A DNA stretch of 64,000 bases from Himantopus leucocephalus (taxonomy: Eukaryota > Chordata > Aves > Charadriiformes > Recurvirostridae), in contig RSEF01000003.1 in NCBI GenBank assembly GCA_003993805.1, forward strand, positions 89,280,968 through 89,344,967. Direction: 5' to 3'. The notes beneath the pieces were generated by a model. That model searched no databases. It worked only from the letters and a program-made list of their open reading frames with translations, and was not told where the DNA came from. Both the position numbers and the translations under genes were made by a program. Position 1 is the stretch's first letter; every line of letters begins with the position of its first letter. Shown one piece after another: positions 36,701-50,735 of the stretch.

Positions 36701-38388
36701 CTAGGACAGAACACTTTTTTTTTGCTGGCTGACCCTTTTGGCTATTTCATTAAGTTGCACTAGTGGGTATGCTCCCCAATTTGATTGTCCCTCTGTTCCT
36801 TATGAAGAGTCCAGGGGGTTACAAAAGAGAGTTTCCCCAACCACATCCAAGGACAAGGTCCTTTATGATTCACTGTGCTGTGCTTCAGCACAGGTCACAC
36901 CTGTGAAGTGACAGGTTTCAGTACATGCAAAACCCAGGAAGATTAATTTTACTGCATAAGAAACTCAAGGTCCAGTATGATTCATCATCAATCACTATCA
37001 GTTCCTGTTTATACCACAGCTTTAAAGAAACTTAGCAACAAAGAAGATGTGATGTAGGATGAGTTCCTGGTTCCTGACAGTGAAATAAAAGATTTTGGGA
37101 AAGTTAAAAGACTTGAAAGAAAGAGGATGAACCTCTGAGAAACCACTTGCAAAGTGACTTATGTAGCTGTCCCCAGTTTGGCTGGAGAAGTGTTTTTGGC
37201 AGAGAGGTAGGATAAGTTCAGAGAAAAAAAAAGTGGTCTTAAGAATATGGCAATGACAACTGTATTTGCTAACCAACAATTTTAAGCATATTTTGGTGCC
37301 AAAATTGTTGAACGTTGCCTAAATCAAGCCATTCTGAGGATCAAAAATGCCCATGGCAAACAATGTTCATTGTGAGTACTCAATGCCTGTGCAAATTAGG
37401 ATACTTTTTCAGCAACTGAATACCTAAATATAGATTTAAGTACACATGCTTAGAAAAGCTCACCAGTCTACATTAATGTAGAACTTAATTCTGCCTCTGT
37501 TAGTGATGAGAGGTAGTAGCTGAATACATGAGTGATCTTATTAAATAAATTTTGCTTTCAGTATGAGTTATACTCTTAGGATCAGGTCCAAAGATATTAC
37601 AAAAGAAATTTCAACAAATATTTGTTAAAGCAGAAAAGCATACAGAGGAGCATCCAAAACTCGTTGTGTATTTGTAAACTGACATGCAAGGCAAATGAAA
37701 ATAAATCTAATCCAAGCCCAAAGGCAAAACTGGCTTTCTTATTGATACAACAAAAGCAATGACTAACAACTGCTACACTGGCCTTGCATTTCTAGAATGT
37801 ATATTTCTGAAAGCTTGGCACCACTGAATTGCTCACAAAATACTGAAAAACAGAACTTGCCAAGCAACAGTTTGCTGGAGTGGGTTTGTTGTTTTTTGGG
37901 TTGGTTTTTTTTCTGTATTACTGATGAAATAAGCCTACATCAATGACCCTGCTATCTTGCAATCCTAGATGTATTACCAGGCAACCATTATTTGCAACAG
38001 CACCTAGCTTGCCCCCCTCTAAAAATAACCCAAACCTCCCACATCCTTCCACTCCATGCACTAATGAAAGTGGCATCTTTCTACTGCTAAATGCTTACTC
38101 AGGTATTTTCCTCAAAAATTTCAGAGTCACAAAATGCTGGTTACCCTTTCCTGAACATGCTGCTCTTCAGTTCACAATGTGATTAGCTAACAGGCTCTAG
38201 CTGCATATACTTATATTTTCATTCAACTATATACTCCAAATGAGGCTATATTTGGAAATTAAAGTCAATGTCAACAAATGTAGTATGAGTCAAAAATGTA
38301 TGAGATCTGGATGACTATGCCAAGAAATTATCACCAGCCAAATATATTTTAATATCTTCAATGCTATACAACCTGAAACAGTAAATTA
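33769..38388. other. Intergenic, nothing recognised
   Basis: AT-rich sequence. It contains a short T-rich hexamer-like repeat of ATTTTT units at 36008-36039. No gene, RNA or interspersed repeat was supported. Confidence 0.55.
36008..36039 (+). repeat. (ATTTTT)n low-complexity run
   Basis: Five imperfect units of TTTTTA with one length variant; a simple repeat. Confidence 0.85.
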
Positions 38389-38835
38389 GAATCACAGAAT
38401 CAAAGAACAGTTTGGGTTGGAAGGTCATCTAGTCCAACCTTCCTGCCATGGGCCAGGACATCTTTCACTAGATCAGGTTACTGAAAGCCTCATCCAACCT
38501 GGCCTTGAACACTTCCAGGGATGGGGCATCCACAACTTCTCTGGGCAGCCTGTTCCAGTGGCTCACCACCCTCATCATAAAAAAATTTCTTCCTTATGTC
38601 TAATCTAAATCTACCCTCTTTTAGTTTAAACCTTTACTCCTTGTCCTATCATTACTGGTCCTGGTAAATAGTCTTTCTGGTTCTTTCTTATAAGCCCCCT
38701 CTAAGAATTGAAAGGCCATAATAAGATCTCCACGGAGCCTTCTCTTCTCCAGGCTCAACGACCCCAACTCTTTCAGCCTTTTTTCATAGGAGAGGTGTTC
38801 CAGCCCTCTGATTGTTATTGTAGCTTTTCTGAGGT
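38389..38835 (-). mobile_element. CR1 LINE 3' portion (~450 bp)
   Basis: It begins with the complement of the CR1 tail (AGAATCACAGAATCAAAGAA) and runs through GTTGGAAGGTCATCTAGTCC, CTGGGCAGCCTGTTCCAGTG, CTTCTCTTCTCCAGGCTCAA and TCATAGGAGAGGTGTTCCAG, ending near TTTTCTGAGG. It is the longest CR1 copy in the window, 5'-truncated, in the minus orientation and without an open reading frame. Confidence 0.94.
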
Positions 38836-40404
38836 ATCACCAAAAGATGCATATTTAGCATTTAGATAATGAAAAATGACATTTTCTTAAGGCAGACATC
38901 ATGTACCAATAAACTTTTGAATTTCATGGATCAAGACCAAGAATAAGCTGAAGAAACTGCAAAAGTGTAACTAATGATGCTAGAATAAACAGTGACTAAA
39001 TGGTAGTTGACATCTTCTTTCCATTGTAGGGGCTCCTACATAAAAGGACAACTTTCCAACAAAATCAAAGCCCTGCAGTTAATCACGTCATCCCAAGTTT
39101 CTACAGATAAGCTCTAAAATTTAATGCAGAGGACACAAAACCCATTCCAACTCGACTTGTCTGTGAGGACACTTTAGTCAGATTGGACGATGAGGTGTAA
39201 GAGACTTCTGTGTACGCTATACATCACAACCTGACAACCTGAAACCACTGGGCTATTAGCGGCTACCAGCACAGTCTTTCTGATGGATTCCCAGATAGCG
39301 ATAAATCCAGTACAAGCAGAGAAACTGCCACCTATGTTGGGCAAAAGATTTTGTAAGAGGAAAGCAGCACTGCCATGCATCATGTCCTTTGCACTCTGAG
39401 TTCAGTTTTTTCCATGGAGCAGTCTCTGGTTTCTGTGCCGCTAGGAACTCTTTACCAGCTTAATTCGGGATCAGCAACCAGAAGTTTCAAAATTAAGTAT
39501 GAATATGGATCTTCACACGCTTCTGCAAACCTGAACAGGTGTGTCCTGTCACACTACAGAATGGTCTCAATGCTTGATCAGTCACTCCTCTTGAGTCTCC
39601 CTCCAATCGATGCCCAAAATGGTCAGTGGAATTTTACAAAGCCAGAGATGTTCAAAGCAACAAATGTTCAGCAGCAGCAGCTAGGGCATGAAATAGCCAG
39701 AGCAAGCAATAGCAATGCAATAAGCAGAGTACTTATACAAGCTTAACAAAAATCTTCAAGAGAGCTAGCAATGATACTTCAGAGGCAGGTAAACATGTCA
39801 GTGGAATGGCAAGAGGGAGATAAATGAATGACACTGTACACTTGAAAGCCAATCTGCTTTACGGTATGTTTAAACTCAAAGGCAGGTTAAGCAATAAAGA
39901 ACAAAACTTTTTTTTCCCTGAAGAAATTACACAGAAAAAACAACAGGAATCATTAAGCACTCAAACCTGCCATTTTTAACCAGTAAGCATAGTTCCATTT
40001 TTTTCCTCATTAGCACATCTGTTAAGTGGAAGGGCTCCTCACACGGGCATAAACATGAGCAAAACAGACCATTCACAGGCTGGATTCAGCTTGGGGGGTA
40101 AAAGGATGCTCTGAGAAGCGGAGGTCTGCTGTGACTCTGGAATACTGTGAAAGAGTACAGCCGGCTAGAAGGGAAAAAACAGTTTTGACTGGAACAACCT
40201 GGCATCTGGAAAAACATTGCATCTACTGTGTAGCCCAGGAAGTAGAAAAAATGAACAATGAGAAAAGATGTGCTTCTGTAGAATAAGAAAAAAAACAACA
40301 CTAAAAACATATTTAAAATGAGTAATTTTTCAACACTGGGAACTATATTTCCTAAGATGTGATTTGTAGTCACTGAACTCGGTGACAGCTCCTGATTCTG
40401 TTTA
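38836..40404. other. Intergenic, with one 123-codon plus-strand frame
   Basis: An ATG-initiated frame at 39375-39746 (123 codons) matches no family I recognise, contains a QQQQ stretch and has no visible exon signals. I regard it as probably fortuitous. The rest holds nothing recognisable. Confidence 0.4.
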
Positions 40405-40461
40405 AATGACTAAATGACCCCATGAAGGACTTTCCTGCTCTGCTTTTATATGACTCTATGA
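40405..40461 (+). mobile_element. Short CR1-like 3' tail remnant
   Basis: GACTAAATGACCCCATGAAG followed by GACTTTCCTGCTCTG and ATATGACTCTATGAT parallels the CR1 terminus (GACTAGATGACCTCATGAGGTCCTTTCCAACTCTG, then ATTCTATGAT). Only the last ~55 bp are recognisable. Confidence 0.45.
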
Positions 40462-43400
40462 TAACATTAGTGGTGACTAGCAAGGCCAGTTCTAAGCATT
40501 TTGAAATTGGTTAGACTTTCTATCAACTTAAAACGTGTTCAGTCATTTTGTCCCTTTTGTCCTGAATTTTGAGATAAGTTGTCATTGAAATTATAGAATC
40601 ATGAAGACAACAGCAGGGAGATATGTTCCTGATGGCTTTTATTCATGGTAATACCTTCCTAAAAATTTGAATTAATGTATGCCAATTGTTATTAATGCAA
40701 TCTCTTATAAAACAGAAATATTTAATTGGTTAACAGGAACACATTTATAAGATCTAATTGAGACAGTGGCAGAACTGTTCACAGTGACATTTTAATCTAT
40801 GATAAAGCCCAGAAACTTAATTTTAAGTGTATTTGTGGCTGAACTGAAGTCATAGAATTATATGAACCAGAGGCATAAAATCTAATATGCAATTATGCAT
40901 TAAATTTGTCTGTGGAAATACATAGAAAGACAAGGCATTTACAGTACTATCATAGATTATGTCAGACCACACTAACAGTTATCATACTGCAATTTAAGTA
41001 GTATAGCTGAGAGAAGAGCTGGGCAGTGAAGACAGTGTTGCATCACGTTGAACTAAACTTTCTTAGCCTGTTACATGTGTGTTTTACAGTAAACCCGGGA
41101 AGCACAATTTGATGTTAGTCCCATGTGATTAAATACCAAAATATATTCCAGCTATATTCAAGATCAAACAGTGCTCTGCTTAGTAAAGGTATGACCCAGC
41201 CAGTTCTATAAGCCAGAGCAAGACATATAGTTTCTTGCACCATTGTGTACCACAGTCTGGATTTCCCCCTGAGAGAGGAGGAGTATAGATTATTTCTATA
41301 ATGGAAAAACTCTTGTATCCTTCATCAGACAATCTGATATACTGCCTCTAAGAACAGTAACTAATTTACAGTTTGAAGAAATTAAGTGCATGGTATGTAA
41401 AAGTGCATGCGTGTGCCAATACAAACCCACACAAAACATGTGCCATGGATACCTCTTTGCTGACCTATGTCTACCCAATCATCGGATTGAAGATCATCAG
41501 CATTGTTGCAAGAGTATATATTCACTGGCTTAGTAAATCCCTCACCTAATAGTAACAGTTTATCTAACTTGTAAATTTATAATATTATTTAGACAAACTC
41601 AAATACCATATTGTATATATGACATGAAAAAAACTGTAAGGTTTGGCTTACTGAAAGGTAATACTGCTTAGTCTCTTTCCAAGGTATTAAAAAAGAAATG
41701 TATTTGAGAATCTGCATGTTTTTTTGAAACATCTCATCTCTCCCTGACACTACACCTCTATGGCTGAAATGTTACTTTCAGATATTGAAGGGAAGGAGCA
41801 ATCTATTTTTGTCAGGCTTTGCATTATTTTTTATTCTGTGACATTTTTTATTTTTTTCTTGTTGGCTCCTTGGGACTTTTTCTAACGCCAAAATTGTTCA
41901 GAAGGCTTTATATTTAACCATTATAAAATGCCTTTCCAGATAGGTGGCAACCTGGATTCTTTCTTTCCTTCTCATGTATTGTCACCAGCACTGGTCAAAT
42001 TCCATTTTTTGATACATCTCAGCCATCCTCTCTTATTATGCCCCGTAGCTGCACCTTACACAATCAACTCTTCTGTTCATGGTAAACAATGAAGAGAAGA
42101 ATTCACTTCTCTCTCGTTTGAATTGACTCTGAATATTGCTCAAGGAACTGCTATGTGTACAGATGCTATAGCAACTCTCTTTTCCTTCCTTCTGTCCTTC
42201 ATTAATGCTGAAACACAGGGCAGATTTTTGTCTCTGCAAAACTCTTCCAAAGGCATTAGATGCAGCCTCAGTCTCAAGACTTCTGCACATAACACTCTGA
42301 TAAATAGGTGTTAATAGTTTCCAGCCAACTTTCAGTGCTTACAGCAAATAGTGTAAATTGTAAAAAGCACATAAATGGAATCCTGTAAATCACTGTGAAT
42401 GCTATGGAAGACTGCAGATAAATTTTAAATAAAGCTATTATACAGTAAACCTGCTGATGTTCCTCACACAGAATCTCTACTTTGTTGCTGTGATACATGT
42501 ACAAATGCAAAACTTTCAGCATTTATGCCTTTATATCTAGGACACGTACGTAAACACATTCTTCTCTTGTCTTCTTCCCAATAAAATGTCCCAGTATTTA
42601 CAACCCTATATAATGCATAATGTGTGTTCATTTTGCATCTTTTTGTCACTGTAAATCCAGTCTTTTTTATGAAGATTTTGCTTTCTAGTGAAATATGCAA
42701 CTTGTTAAAGTCATGGTTTAACTATTCCCAGCTACTCTGCAAAGACAGGGCAGATGCTGAGGAGAGATCACACCAGCTCAGAAGCAAAAGTGACACACAA
42801 GCATCAATACAACGTGTGGCCCTTGCTGACAAGTGTACACAGATTTGGAGACTGAGCTGCTGTCTCTACTACATATTCTTCTTTGTGGTAGGCTGTATTT
42901 TGGTGAGGGCATACTCTAAGAAACTTGTTTGTCCTCAGTTAAGCAGAGGCCCCTATAAGGGATAAAAGAATAAAACTCCTCAGATCTGTCACTAGTTTTT
43001 GCACTCTCAGCACATAAGCCATCAACTAGCCCCAACAGACTGATAGTCTGGTTCCATGCCCTGTATTCTTCTGAAAGGAGAAATACTAACAGGGGATGCA
43101 AAAATGTGCACTTCTGAAATACCAGGTCACATTTTGCCCTGGAGCAATCCCGCTGGTTTTGCTAGCAGGGAATTTGGTTCCCCAAATAATTCTCCCAGAG
43201 TCTCTCTAGAAGAGACAACACTAAACATGCCCATCTGCTTTTCTGAGATGAGGGAATCTCTGGCACTGACATATAAAGCGGCACCCATGAATGGAAAGCC
43301 ACATCCTCCTCGCTTCCAGGCCCACACTCCTTCTGTGAGGGCATACAGACTGATAAAGTAAAATTTATTAATGATAATTGTCCAAAAATAGACATATGAC

Positions 43401-46400
43401 GAACTTCTTTATCTGTAAAAACCACAATGTGCCATGAGCAGGAGAAGAAGGAAGGAAACAAATAATAAAGAAAACGAGGGCAAGGAACTGGGCATAAGGA
43501 GGGCCGGGTTCAGTGTTTCTAAAAGATCAGACTGTAAACTGAGAAAACAGAAAGGATCCAATTAGTGGATCAAAGAAAAAAAAGTCTAGCAGTAAATTAG
43601 AGAGATGACAAAGAAGTAAGAAATGGCAGTGGTGTTAATCACGTGCAGCTATGTGAGATTGTACGAACCTGAGCGAGTGAAAACAATTAGTGAAGTGGAA
43701 CAAACTGAGAAGCCCCGCAGGACCCATGGGATGAACCCAGGGCTGGTAAAACTTACAAAAGAACAGGTTTTGTTGTTGTTTTAATATCTTTTACTGCACA
43801 GGTGCTGGTTACAAATGAATACAGTTGGCTTGTCTGTATCAAATCGATTAGAAGTGCTTTGCTGATCTTTTCCTCTCTAACCTCAGTCTACTTAACCTCA
43901 TACTTAAAAATTATTAACTACTGCTACATCCTGACTTCCTCCTCCTGGCAAGTTCCAGGTTACATCAACTCATGTGCCATGTTTGGCTTTGGTGTTGCAG
44001 AGTTCAAAAAACCGTATTCAGAAATGGGGTAAATACCACAGTGGGCTAAAAACGATCATCCTAAGAGGGGCAAAATTTCAGGAGACCAGAGACGTGGCAC
44101 TGGCTGTGGCTTCTATTCTGAAACACAGTCAGATATGCAGATGGGACCTATATGTTCTCCGCTATGTTAATAGCAGCTGTCAATCTTTTGCAGAGCTATC
44201 ATACCGTTAAAAGCAGGGAGCATTCCACAAAGTAGCGTATCGAGAGCCCTTAGAAATGCAGACGTGGAAGTTTAGGACAAACACACAGCTATGAAATTGC
44301 TTTTTGCTTTCAGACTTGGATAACTAAATACAATGTTTCTAAACAGGCCCAGATTGCCTAAAAAACATTCAATTCAAACCAATGTTACTAATTTCAAAAC
44401 ATTTCATTAACTGAATATTGTCTCCATTGAGTTTGCATTTTCCTCATTCCACTGGCCTTGTGAAACTATTTATGACTTTCATTAATCTAAAATTGAATTA
44501 AGCCCTAACATCAAATCATGCTTTGAAGCACACGGATGGATCACATAGGGGCTCCTCCCTTTGGAATGAAAGCTTTTCAGTGCATGGAAATCACATCTAG
44601 CTGTTTGTTGTCAACATGATTTGCTGCTTACCCGCACGGCTAGTTGAGGAATCTGTGGTGACTTTCCTGAAGCGTACCTGGTGGTACGCTTTTCTTCCCA
44701 TATGGGCTAGTCTCTCTCTAACTGTTCATGCACCAGCCTTGGACCTTGTAAGAAGAAGAAAAAAACAAACAAACAAACAAACAAACAAAACTTTTCCCTT
44801 GCCCGTTTCTCCTACTTTTCCAGTGAAGTTTGAGCTTTCAGCAGATGTGGAGAAGATGACTCTACAATTCACCAGTTATAGGCACTGATAAGGAACAAGA
44901 CAAACAGTTTTAAAAGGAGACGTGAGCCAGGAGAACAGCAGTGAGAAAACTCCATGCAGCTGTTTTAGAGTTATTCCTAAACATACTAAATGGACCAGGC
45001 TTGTTTCAAGCCAGTTCAGAAAATTCTAGCAGGACAAACATCAGAGAGTGCTTCTCAAAGCCTGGAGATTTGGAGCCCCTACATGAACTACCAAGTGTAC
45101 TAGAAAACACCCTCAGTACAGTGAACGTTTCTTGAACATGGATGAGGTGACTCTGTCTGGTGAAATTCTCAGAGGGCCCAGAGAGGCAATGGTGTGGGTC
45201 CTCTGACCCTGGATGCTGCTGGCTTCATCAAGGAGCAGGGCCAGGGAAGCACCCTGTGAAGCAGTTTGGGAAGGTGTTCAACGCTGTCCTTTTGAGAAAT
45301 GGTGAAAGGGTATGTGCTTTCCTGATTGTGCCAAATGACAACATATGTGAGAAGATCAGCTTTCTCTGCAGCGTGTTGGAGAAGTATTCATATGCTCTGG
45401 CCTGCAGTTTTTTACCGCTCTACCCGAGGCAGATAGGAGGAAGGACTGACAGCCTGTAAGAAAAAGAAAAAAAATATACAGAAATGCACCTACCTGAGAG
45501 TACTTCTTTTTTTTCACTGGGTCTTGACTCATAGCTTGTGCTGTTTGCCTTGGCTCAGAGAGCACAGATCGCTCTCTCCAGGATGTCTGTGTCCTCCTCA
45601 TACCTGTCCTTAACAAGGATATCACAGGGCTGATGTGTTTCCTCCTTCTCCAAGGTCTTCAGGATGTTCCCTGTCTTTCAACATTGTAGCCCTATCCATT
45701 CTGGCATCCAGTCCCAAACAGTATCATCAAATGTGGATGGACCCTCAGGCCCTCTGATGGCTTCCTATAGCTGTGGCAAAGTTGCCTTAATTATTTCCTT
45801 TCCTTTACCTCCTTTCAGTGTTTTCAACTAGAGCCAATTCTGTTGGTGGACTTTCTGAGAAAGACACACAGATAGTGGATAGCCAGGGCAAGTTTCCCAA
45901 ATAAGGCAGCTGCAGGCAGGCACACACGTGTCCCCCTGCACCATTTGGCAGCAGACCTGTCCCAGGGAGCTGGAAAGGAGAACCAGGCACCCACTACTCA
46001 CCTTCGGCTGCACGCAGCAGACATCTGTTTCTGCCTCCATTTGCAGTATTACGTGGTGGTTGTAAACCATGGTTAATCAGCCATCAGTATGGCAAATGTA
46101 AATGAGGCTGTATAACAGCATGGCTATGTTCCAGTGGTTTCCCAGAGTGGCTCACTGGGAGACCAGCGTGTGAAGAAGGAAATACATTTCTGTAGACACA
46201 ACCCTGGCAGACCTGTGCTATGCACACTGTCCAAGCTCCTCTCTGCTGTCAAGTCACGTTCATGTCTTTCACACAGGCCACCGCTCATGGATGTAGCTAA
46301 CTAGCTACCCTNCAAGGGATACGAATTTGGTTCAGGCTGCAAAGGGCCACATATCTCTACTACAATGAAGAGTCTGGTTTTTTCTATCCAGAAAGAAGGC

Positions 46401-49400
46401 TGATGCTACCTGCATCCAGAAACTGCTGACACAGCTAAGAGGAATCGCTGCTGAGGAAAGTTGTAGCTTTCCAGTACTTCAAGTTTGCTTTATGCTGATG
46501 AGCATCATTGAAATCCCTCTCACAACCTGCTCAGCTTCCCCATTCCTGGAAAAATGAATACCCAGGCTGCAATAACCATGAGTTTCCTTCTCATCTTCCT
46601 GCATAGCAGTCATCTCTCTGTTGGTATTGAATACATTTGGCATACGCTGGCTGGGTCTTTTCAGACTAAGAGACTGAATAGCAATATCATGTTTCTGACC
46701 TCTTGATACTGTCAAAATGGTGTAAAGGAGCAAGGCTGCAGAATGTAGCTTTGGCTGCTGTTACTTACAAACACCTTTATGTCATGCCCTTGTAAAGTTG
46801 ACTCCAGAACGTTGACTTGTTAGATGGAAATAGGAACGTTTCCTTCCCAAAGGACAACCCCAGACTTGTGGATTAATACAGGATTTCTAGTCCTTATCCT
46901 TCATCCAAAAAAAGGATCAAAATTTCCTTTATCAGACAACTGCCTGTTATCATGCCCGTTTTGCTCTATACCATAACAAATGCGCAACCCTTAATGCTTA
47001 CAATGATAGCTGTGTGTACAACTACCTCTGTTGGTTAAGAGACTGACCTGTGTTCTATTAATATTTATAGATTTAAATTTTTAATACACAACAATTCTGC
47101 ATTATTGAATAGGTGACTTCCTGCATTTTAATAGTTATGGAGTAGGAGTGGGCTCTTTTTAGTTAACATTGCAATAAATTTTTCATGATTAAATAAAAAG
47201 TTGTTACCTCTAACGTCCTCATACAAAATCCCCTTGGACAACATGTTGGTGCAATGGTGAAGAATTCTCTCAGGAGATATATGATATTATATTTGTGGCA
47301 AATTTGCTTAGGGGATTTAGAGTTATGGTACATAAGGATTTTCCATAGCTGGAAATATTTAATAAGTTTCTTTTTAATGCTGCTGAATTATTCAAGCATC
47401 AATTTGGGATTACCTACTCAGTTCTGGAGACAACTGGATTCTTATTTGCAAAATTGATCTTCACGTTTTAGAAGGTGCATATTGACAAAAAAAAGAGATT
47501 CAAAATGTTCACTTGAGTTGGCATCTTGGACTAGGACTGGGATGTAGATTCAGGCTTCCATTCATTTATTTTGAAATCAAGACCTTTGCTAAAGGCTTTA
47601 ATAATAGCTGCATTGTAAAGAACTTGTATTTTGGAGGACAACATGGGATTTGAAGACCCCTTAGGTGTTACATAAAAATACAAACAATTTGGCATAAGAT
47701 GAGGTCAGGTCATTTCTTAGGAAAAAATCTGTGCATTTAGTCACTACAGTCACTGATATTTCTCTTCTTCTCAAGCAACTGAATATAGTCGAGGTCTGGT
47801 TTGTGTGTTTATGTGGTAATAGCAACTTTTGCAGTGGCAGAACGCATGAAGAGTGAAGAAGAGTTTCTCTGGAACAGCAAACCTCATACTGTTTGATCTT
47901 CAGGTGGGTCAGGATTTTTGCAGTGTCACGCAGGTGGGCTGCTATTGCATTAAGAAGTACTTTGCTCTTCAAATAACAGAGTGAATCCAATGAGTTTTCA
48001 TTTAGGAAGAAAGGGATGCTCCATGTGAATACAGGAATCACAGTCTAGTCTAGTATCACCTAGTATAATTTTCTCTGATCGGCTTTTAATATAATTTGTA
48101 CTGCAAAAGACTTAGTCGTGTGAAGGTTTTTGGTCTCAAAAATATGAATGTGATTTGAATTAGGGTTATTTAAATGATTTTAATGGGGCAATACTCAACT
48201 TGAAAAAGCTGTACAAAACCCATTTCCAGTATCTGCTTTCTTTTACACCTATTTTTTATTTGTAACTTTTGAGTAGAAATAAGTCCAGCTTATCTTATAT
48301 TCTTGTTGGAATATAGTTATGCCTGTGAGCCAAGGATTCAGCTGATGGATTTGCCACCATAATTCTTTATTTACGGGATAACATGGCTCTATTTGCCCAC
48401 AATGAATGTAAAGAAAGATATAATTCTTGCAATCTGTGCAGATGACTTGGTGTTGCTTTGACAGCACCTTACACTAATTGAAGAAAATTGGTCACGTGTA
48501 TGCTTATGAGGTATATTTCAATATTCAGATTGGTCAAGAACGGTCAATAATTCATAACTGTATATTCTGAATCTGGATCATGGTACCATCACAGAAGGCG
48601 CATCACAGAAGATTTCTCCAGTTTTAGAGAAGAAATATTTACTGTGGAATTTGGAAACACGGCAACCCAAACAGTTTCATTATCTATCCCGTGGTGTATC
48701 TACATCCCAGTGACAGTCAGATGAATGCACTTGCACACAGTGGCTGAAACAGCTAATAAACATTTCATGGCACTCAATGAAAGGGATTGTATTATTTTAG
48801 ATTCCTTCCTGATGCTATTCTCATGTTGACTTCACTGAAAGCAATGTTTGTCAGTAGACAATTGAGAAATTAGTGTTCCTAAAGCAAAACAACAAATATC
48901 ACTAGCCCAGTTATGCTATACTTAAAGCAATTATAATTATTAATAAAATATTTAGGATGCAATGTTTCCTTTTGAGCTCTGATTTCACAGCCCCTGAAAT
49001 CCATCCCATTCTGTGAAGCTCAATTTAATTTCATTTTTTATCTTCACTTGTAAATAAATATTTTGTTTTCCCTTTGAGCATGAGTCAATTTAATAACCTA
49101 ATCAAAGATCAGAGCTTTCTGTATATATGAAGTATAATAAATGTATGCCATTTTCCTGAAAAAGTGTACCAAACCAGAGTAACGCTTCAAGACAGGCACC
49201 GCTATATTTCATATCTGGGCACGATATAAAATAGCAAGACGCCCACTCTCATTAGACAGTGCTGTAAAACAAATATCAGGCAATAACGTTATTTCCTTGC
49301 ATCTTCAAAAATGCAAGCTGGCAAGCTCCCCTGGGATGTGATTAAACACTTGTCAGTTGGGGGTACTTACAAATGAAATTATTTCTTTAGCTATTAACCT

Positions 49401-49488
49401 TTGATGACATCAGTAATTCCCACCTCTAGAACACAACAGGGTCCGATAACGGACACGGAGGAGGACCACGTACTGACTCATATTGCAA
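40462..49488. other. Intergenic, nothing recognised
   Basis: About 9 kb of AT-rich DNA. It includes a tetranucleotide repeat at 44758-44789 and a single N at 46312 with no duplication around it. Small frames up to about 126 codons (for example 48041-47661 on the minus strand) match no known protein. The segment 48880-49150 is listed separately as a conservation candidate. Confidence 0.5.
44758..44789 (+). repeat. (AAAC)n microsatellite
   Basis: About six uninterrupted AAAC units following an A-rich start. No retroposon body is visible to its left. Confidence 0.9.
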
Positions 49489-50488
49489 NNNNNNNNNNNN
49501 NNNNNNNNNNNNNNNNNNNNNNNNNNNNNNNNNNNNNNNNNNNNNNNNNNNNNNNNNNNNNNNNNNNNNNNNNNNNNNNNNNNNNNNNNNNNNNNNNNNN
49601 NNNNNNNNNNNNNNNNNNNNNNNNNNNNNNNNNNNNNNNNNNNNNNNNNNNNNNNNNNNNNNNNNNNNNNNNNNNNNNNNNNNNNNNNNNNNNNNNNNNN
49701 NNNNNNNNNNNNNNNNNNNNNNNNNNNNNNNNNNNNNNNNNNNNNNNNNNNNNNNNNNNNNNNNNNNNNNNNNNNNNNNNNNNNNNNNNNNNNNNNNNNN
49801 NNNNNNNNNNNNNNNNNNNNNNNNNNNNNNNNNNNNNNNNNNNNNNNNNNNNNNNNNNNNNNNNNNNNNNNNNNNNNNNNNNNNNNNNNNNNNNNNNNNN
49901 NNNNNNNNNNNNNNNNNNNNNNNNNNNNNNNNNNNNNNNNNNNNNNNNNNNNNNNNNNNNNNNNNNNNNNNNNNNNNNNNNNNNNNNNNNNNNNNNNNNN
50001 NNNNNNNNNNNNNNNNNNNNNNNNNNNNNNNNNNNNNNNNNNNNNNNNNNNNNNNNNNNNNNNNNNNNNNNNNNNNNNNNNNNNNNNNNNNNNNNNNNNN
50101 NNNNNNNNNNNNNNNNNNNNNNNNNNNNNNNNNNNNNNNNNNNNNNNNNNNNNNNNNNNNNNNNNNNNNNNNNNNNNNNNNNNNNNNNNNNNNNNNNNNN
50201 NNNNNNNNNNNNNNNNNNNNNNNNNNNNNNNNNNNNNNNNNNNNNNNNNNNNNNNNNNNNNNNNNNNNNNNNNNNNNNNNNNNNNNNNNNNNNNNNNNNN
50301 NNNNNNNNNNNNNNNNNNNNNNNNNNNNNNNNNNNNNNNNNNNNNNNNNNNNNNNNNNNNNNNNNNNNNNNNNNNNNNNNNNNNNNNNNNNNNNNNNNNN
50401 NNNNNNNNNNNNNNNNNNNNNNNNNNNNNNNNNNNNNNNNNNNNNNNNNNNNNNNNNNNNNNNNNNNNNNNNNNNNNNNNNNNNNNNN
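49489..50488. other. Assembly gap, 1000 N
   Basis: Exactly 1000 N, a placeholder of round size, so the true length is unknown. The open frames that cross it consist of unknown residues and are not genes. Confidence 0.98.
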
Positions 50489-50735
50489 AAAAAATTACCA
50501 CCACCTCAGGTTTCTCTGGATCTTTCCTGAGCTGAAGCCTCTTAGCTTATTTGTTTATAGTCTTACCAGCTTCTGCAATGTAGGCAGCACAACAATAGAA
50601 ATCTTAAAGAAAGTGGACTATTTGTCTTTGTTCTTCACAAAATATTGAAGCGATTTCTGCAAGAACTAGCAGAACCATGCAGCCAGATACCTGGAGTCCC
50701 CATTCGGTAGCAGGGACCACGCCAACTATAGGCAG
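50489..50735. other. Intergenic, nothing recognised
   Basis: Right flank of the 1000-N gap; no gene or repeat is recognisable. Confidence 0.6.

Noticed and set aside
45160..45459. 99-codon plus-strand frame (FGKVFNAVLLRNGERVCAFL)
   Set aside because: It reads like a protein by eye but I could not tie it to any family, and no splice or promoter context supports it.
49401..50648. Open frames of 350-415 codons
   Set aside because: Nearly all residues are unknown because the frames cross the 1000-N gap.
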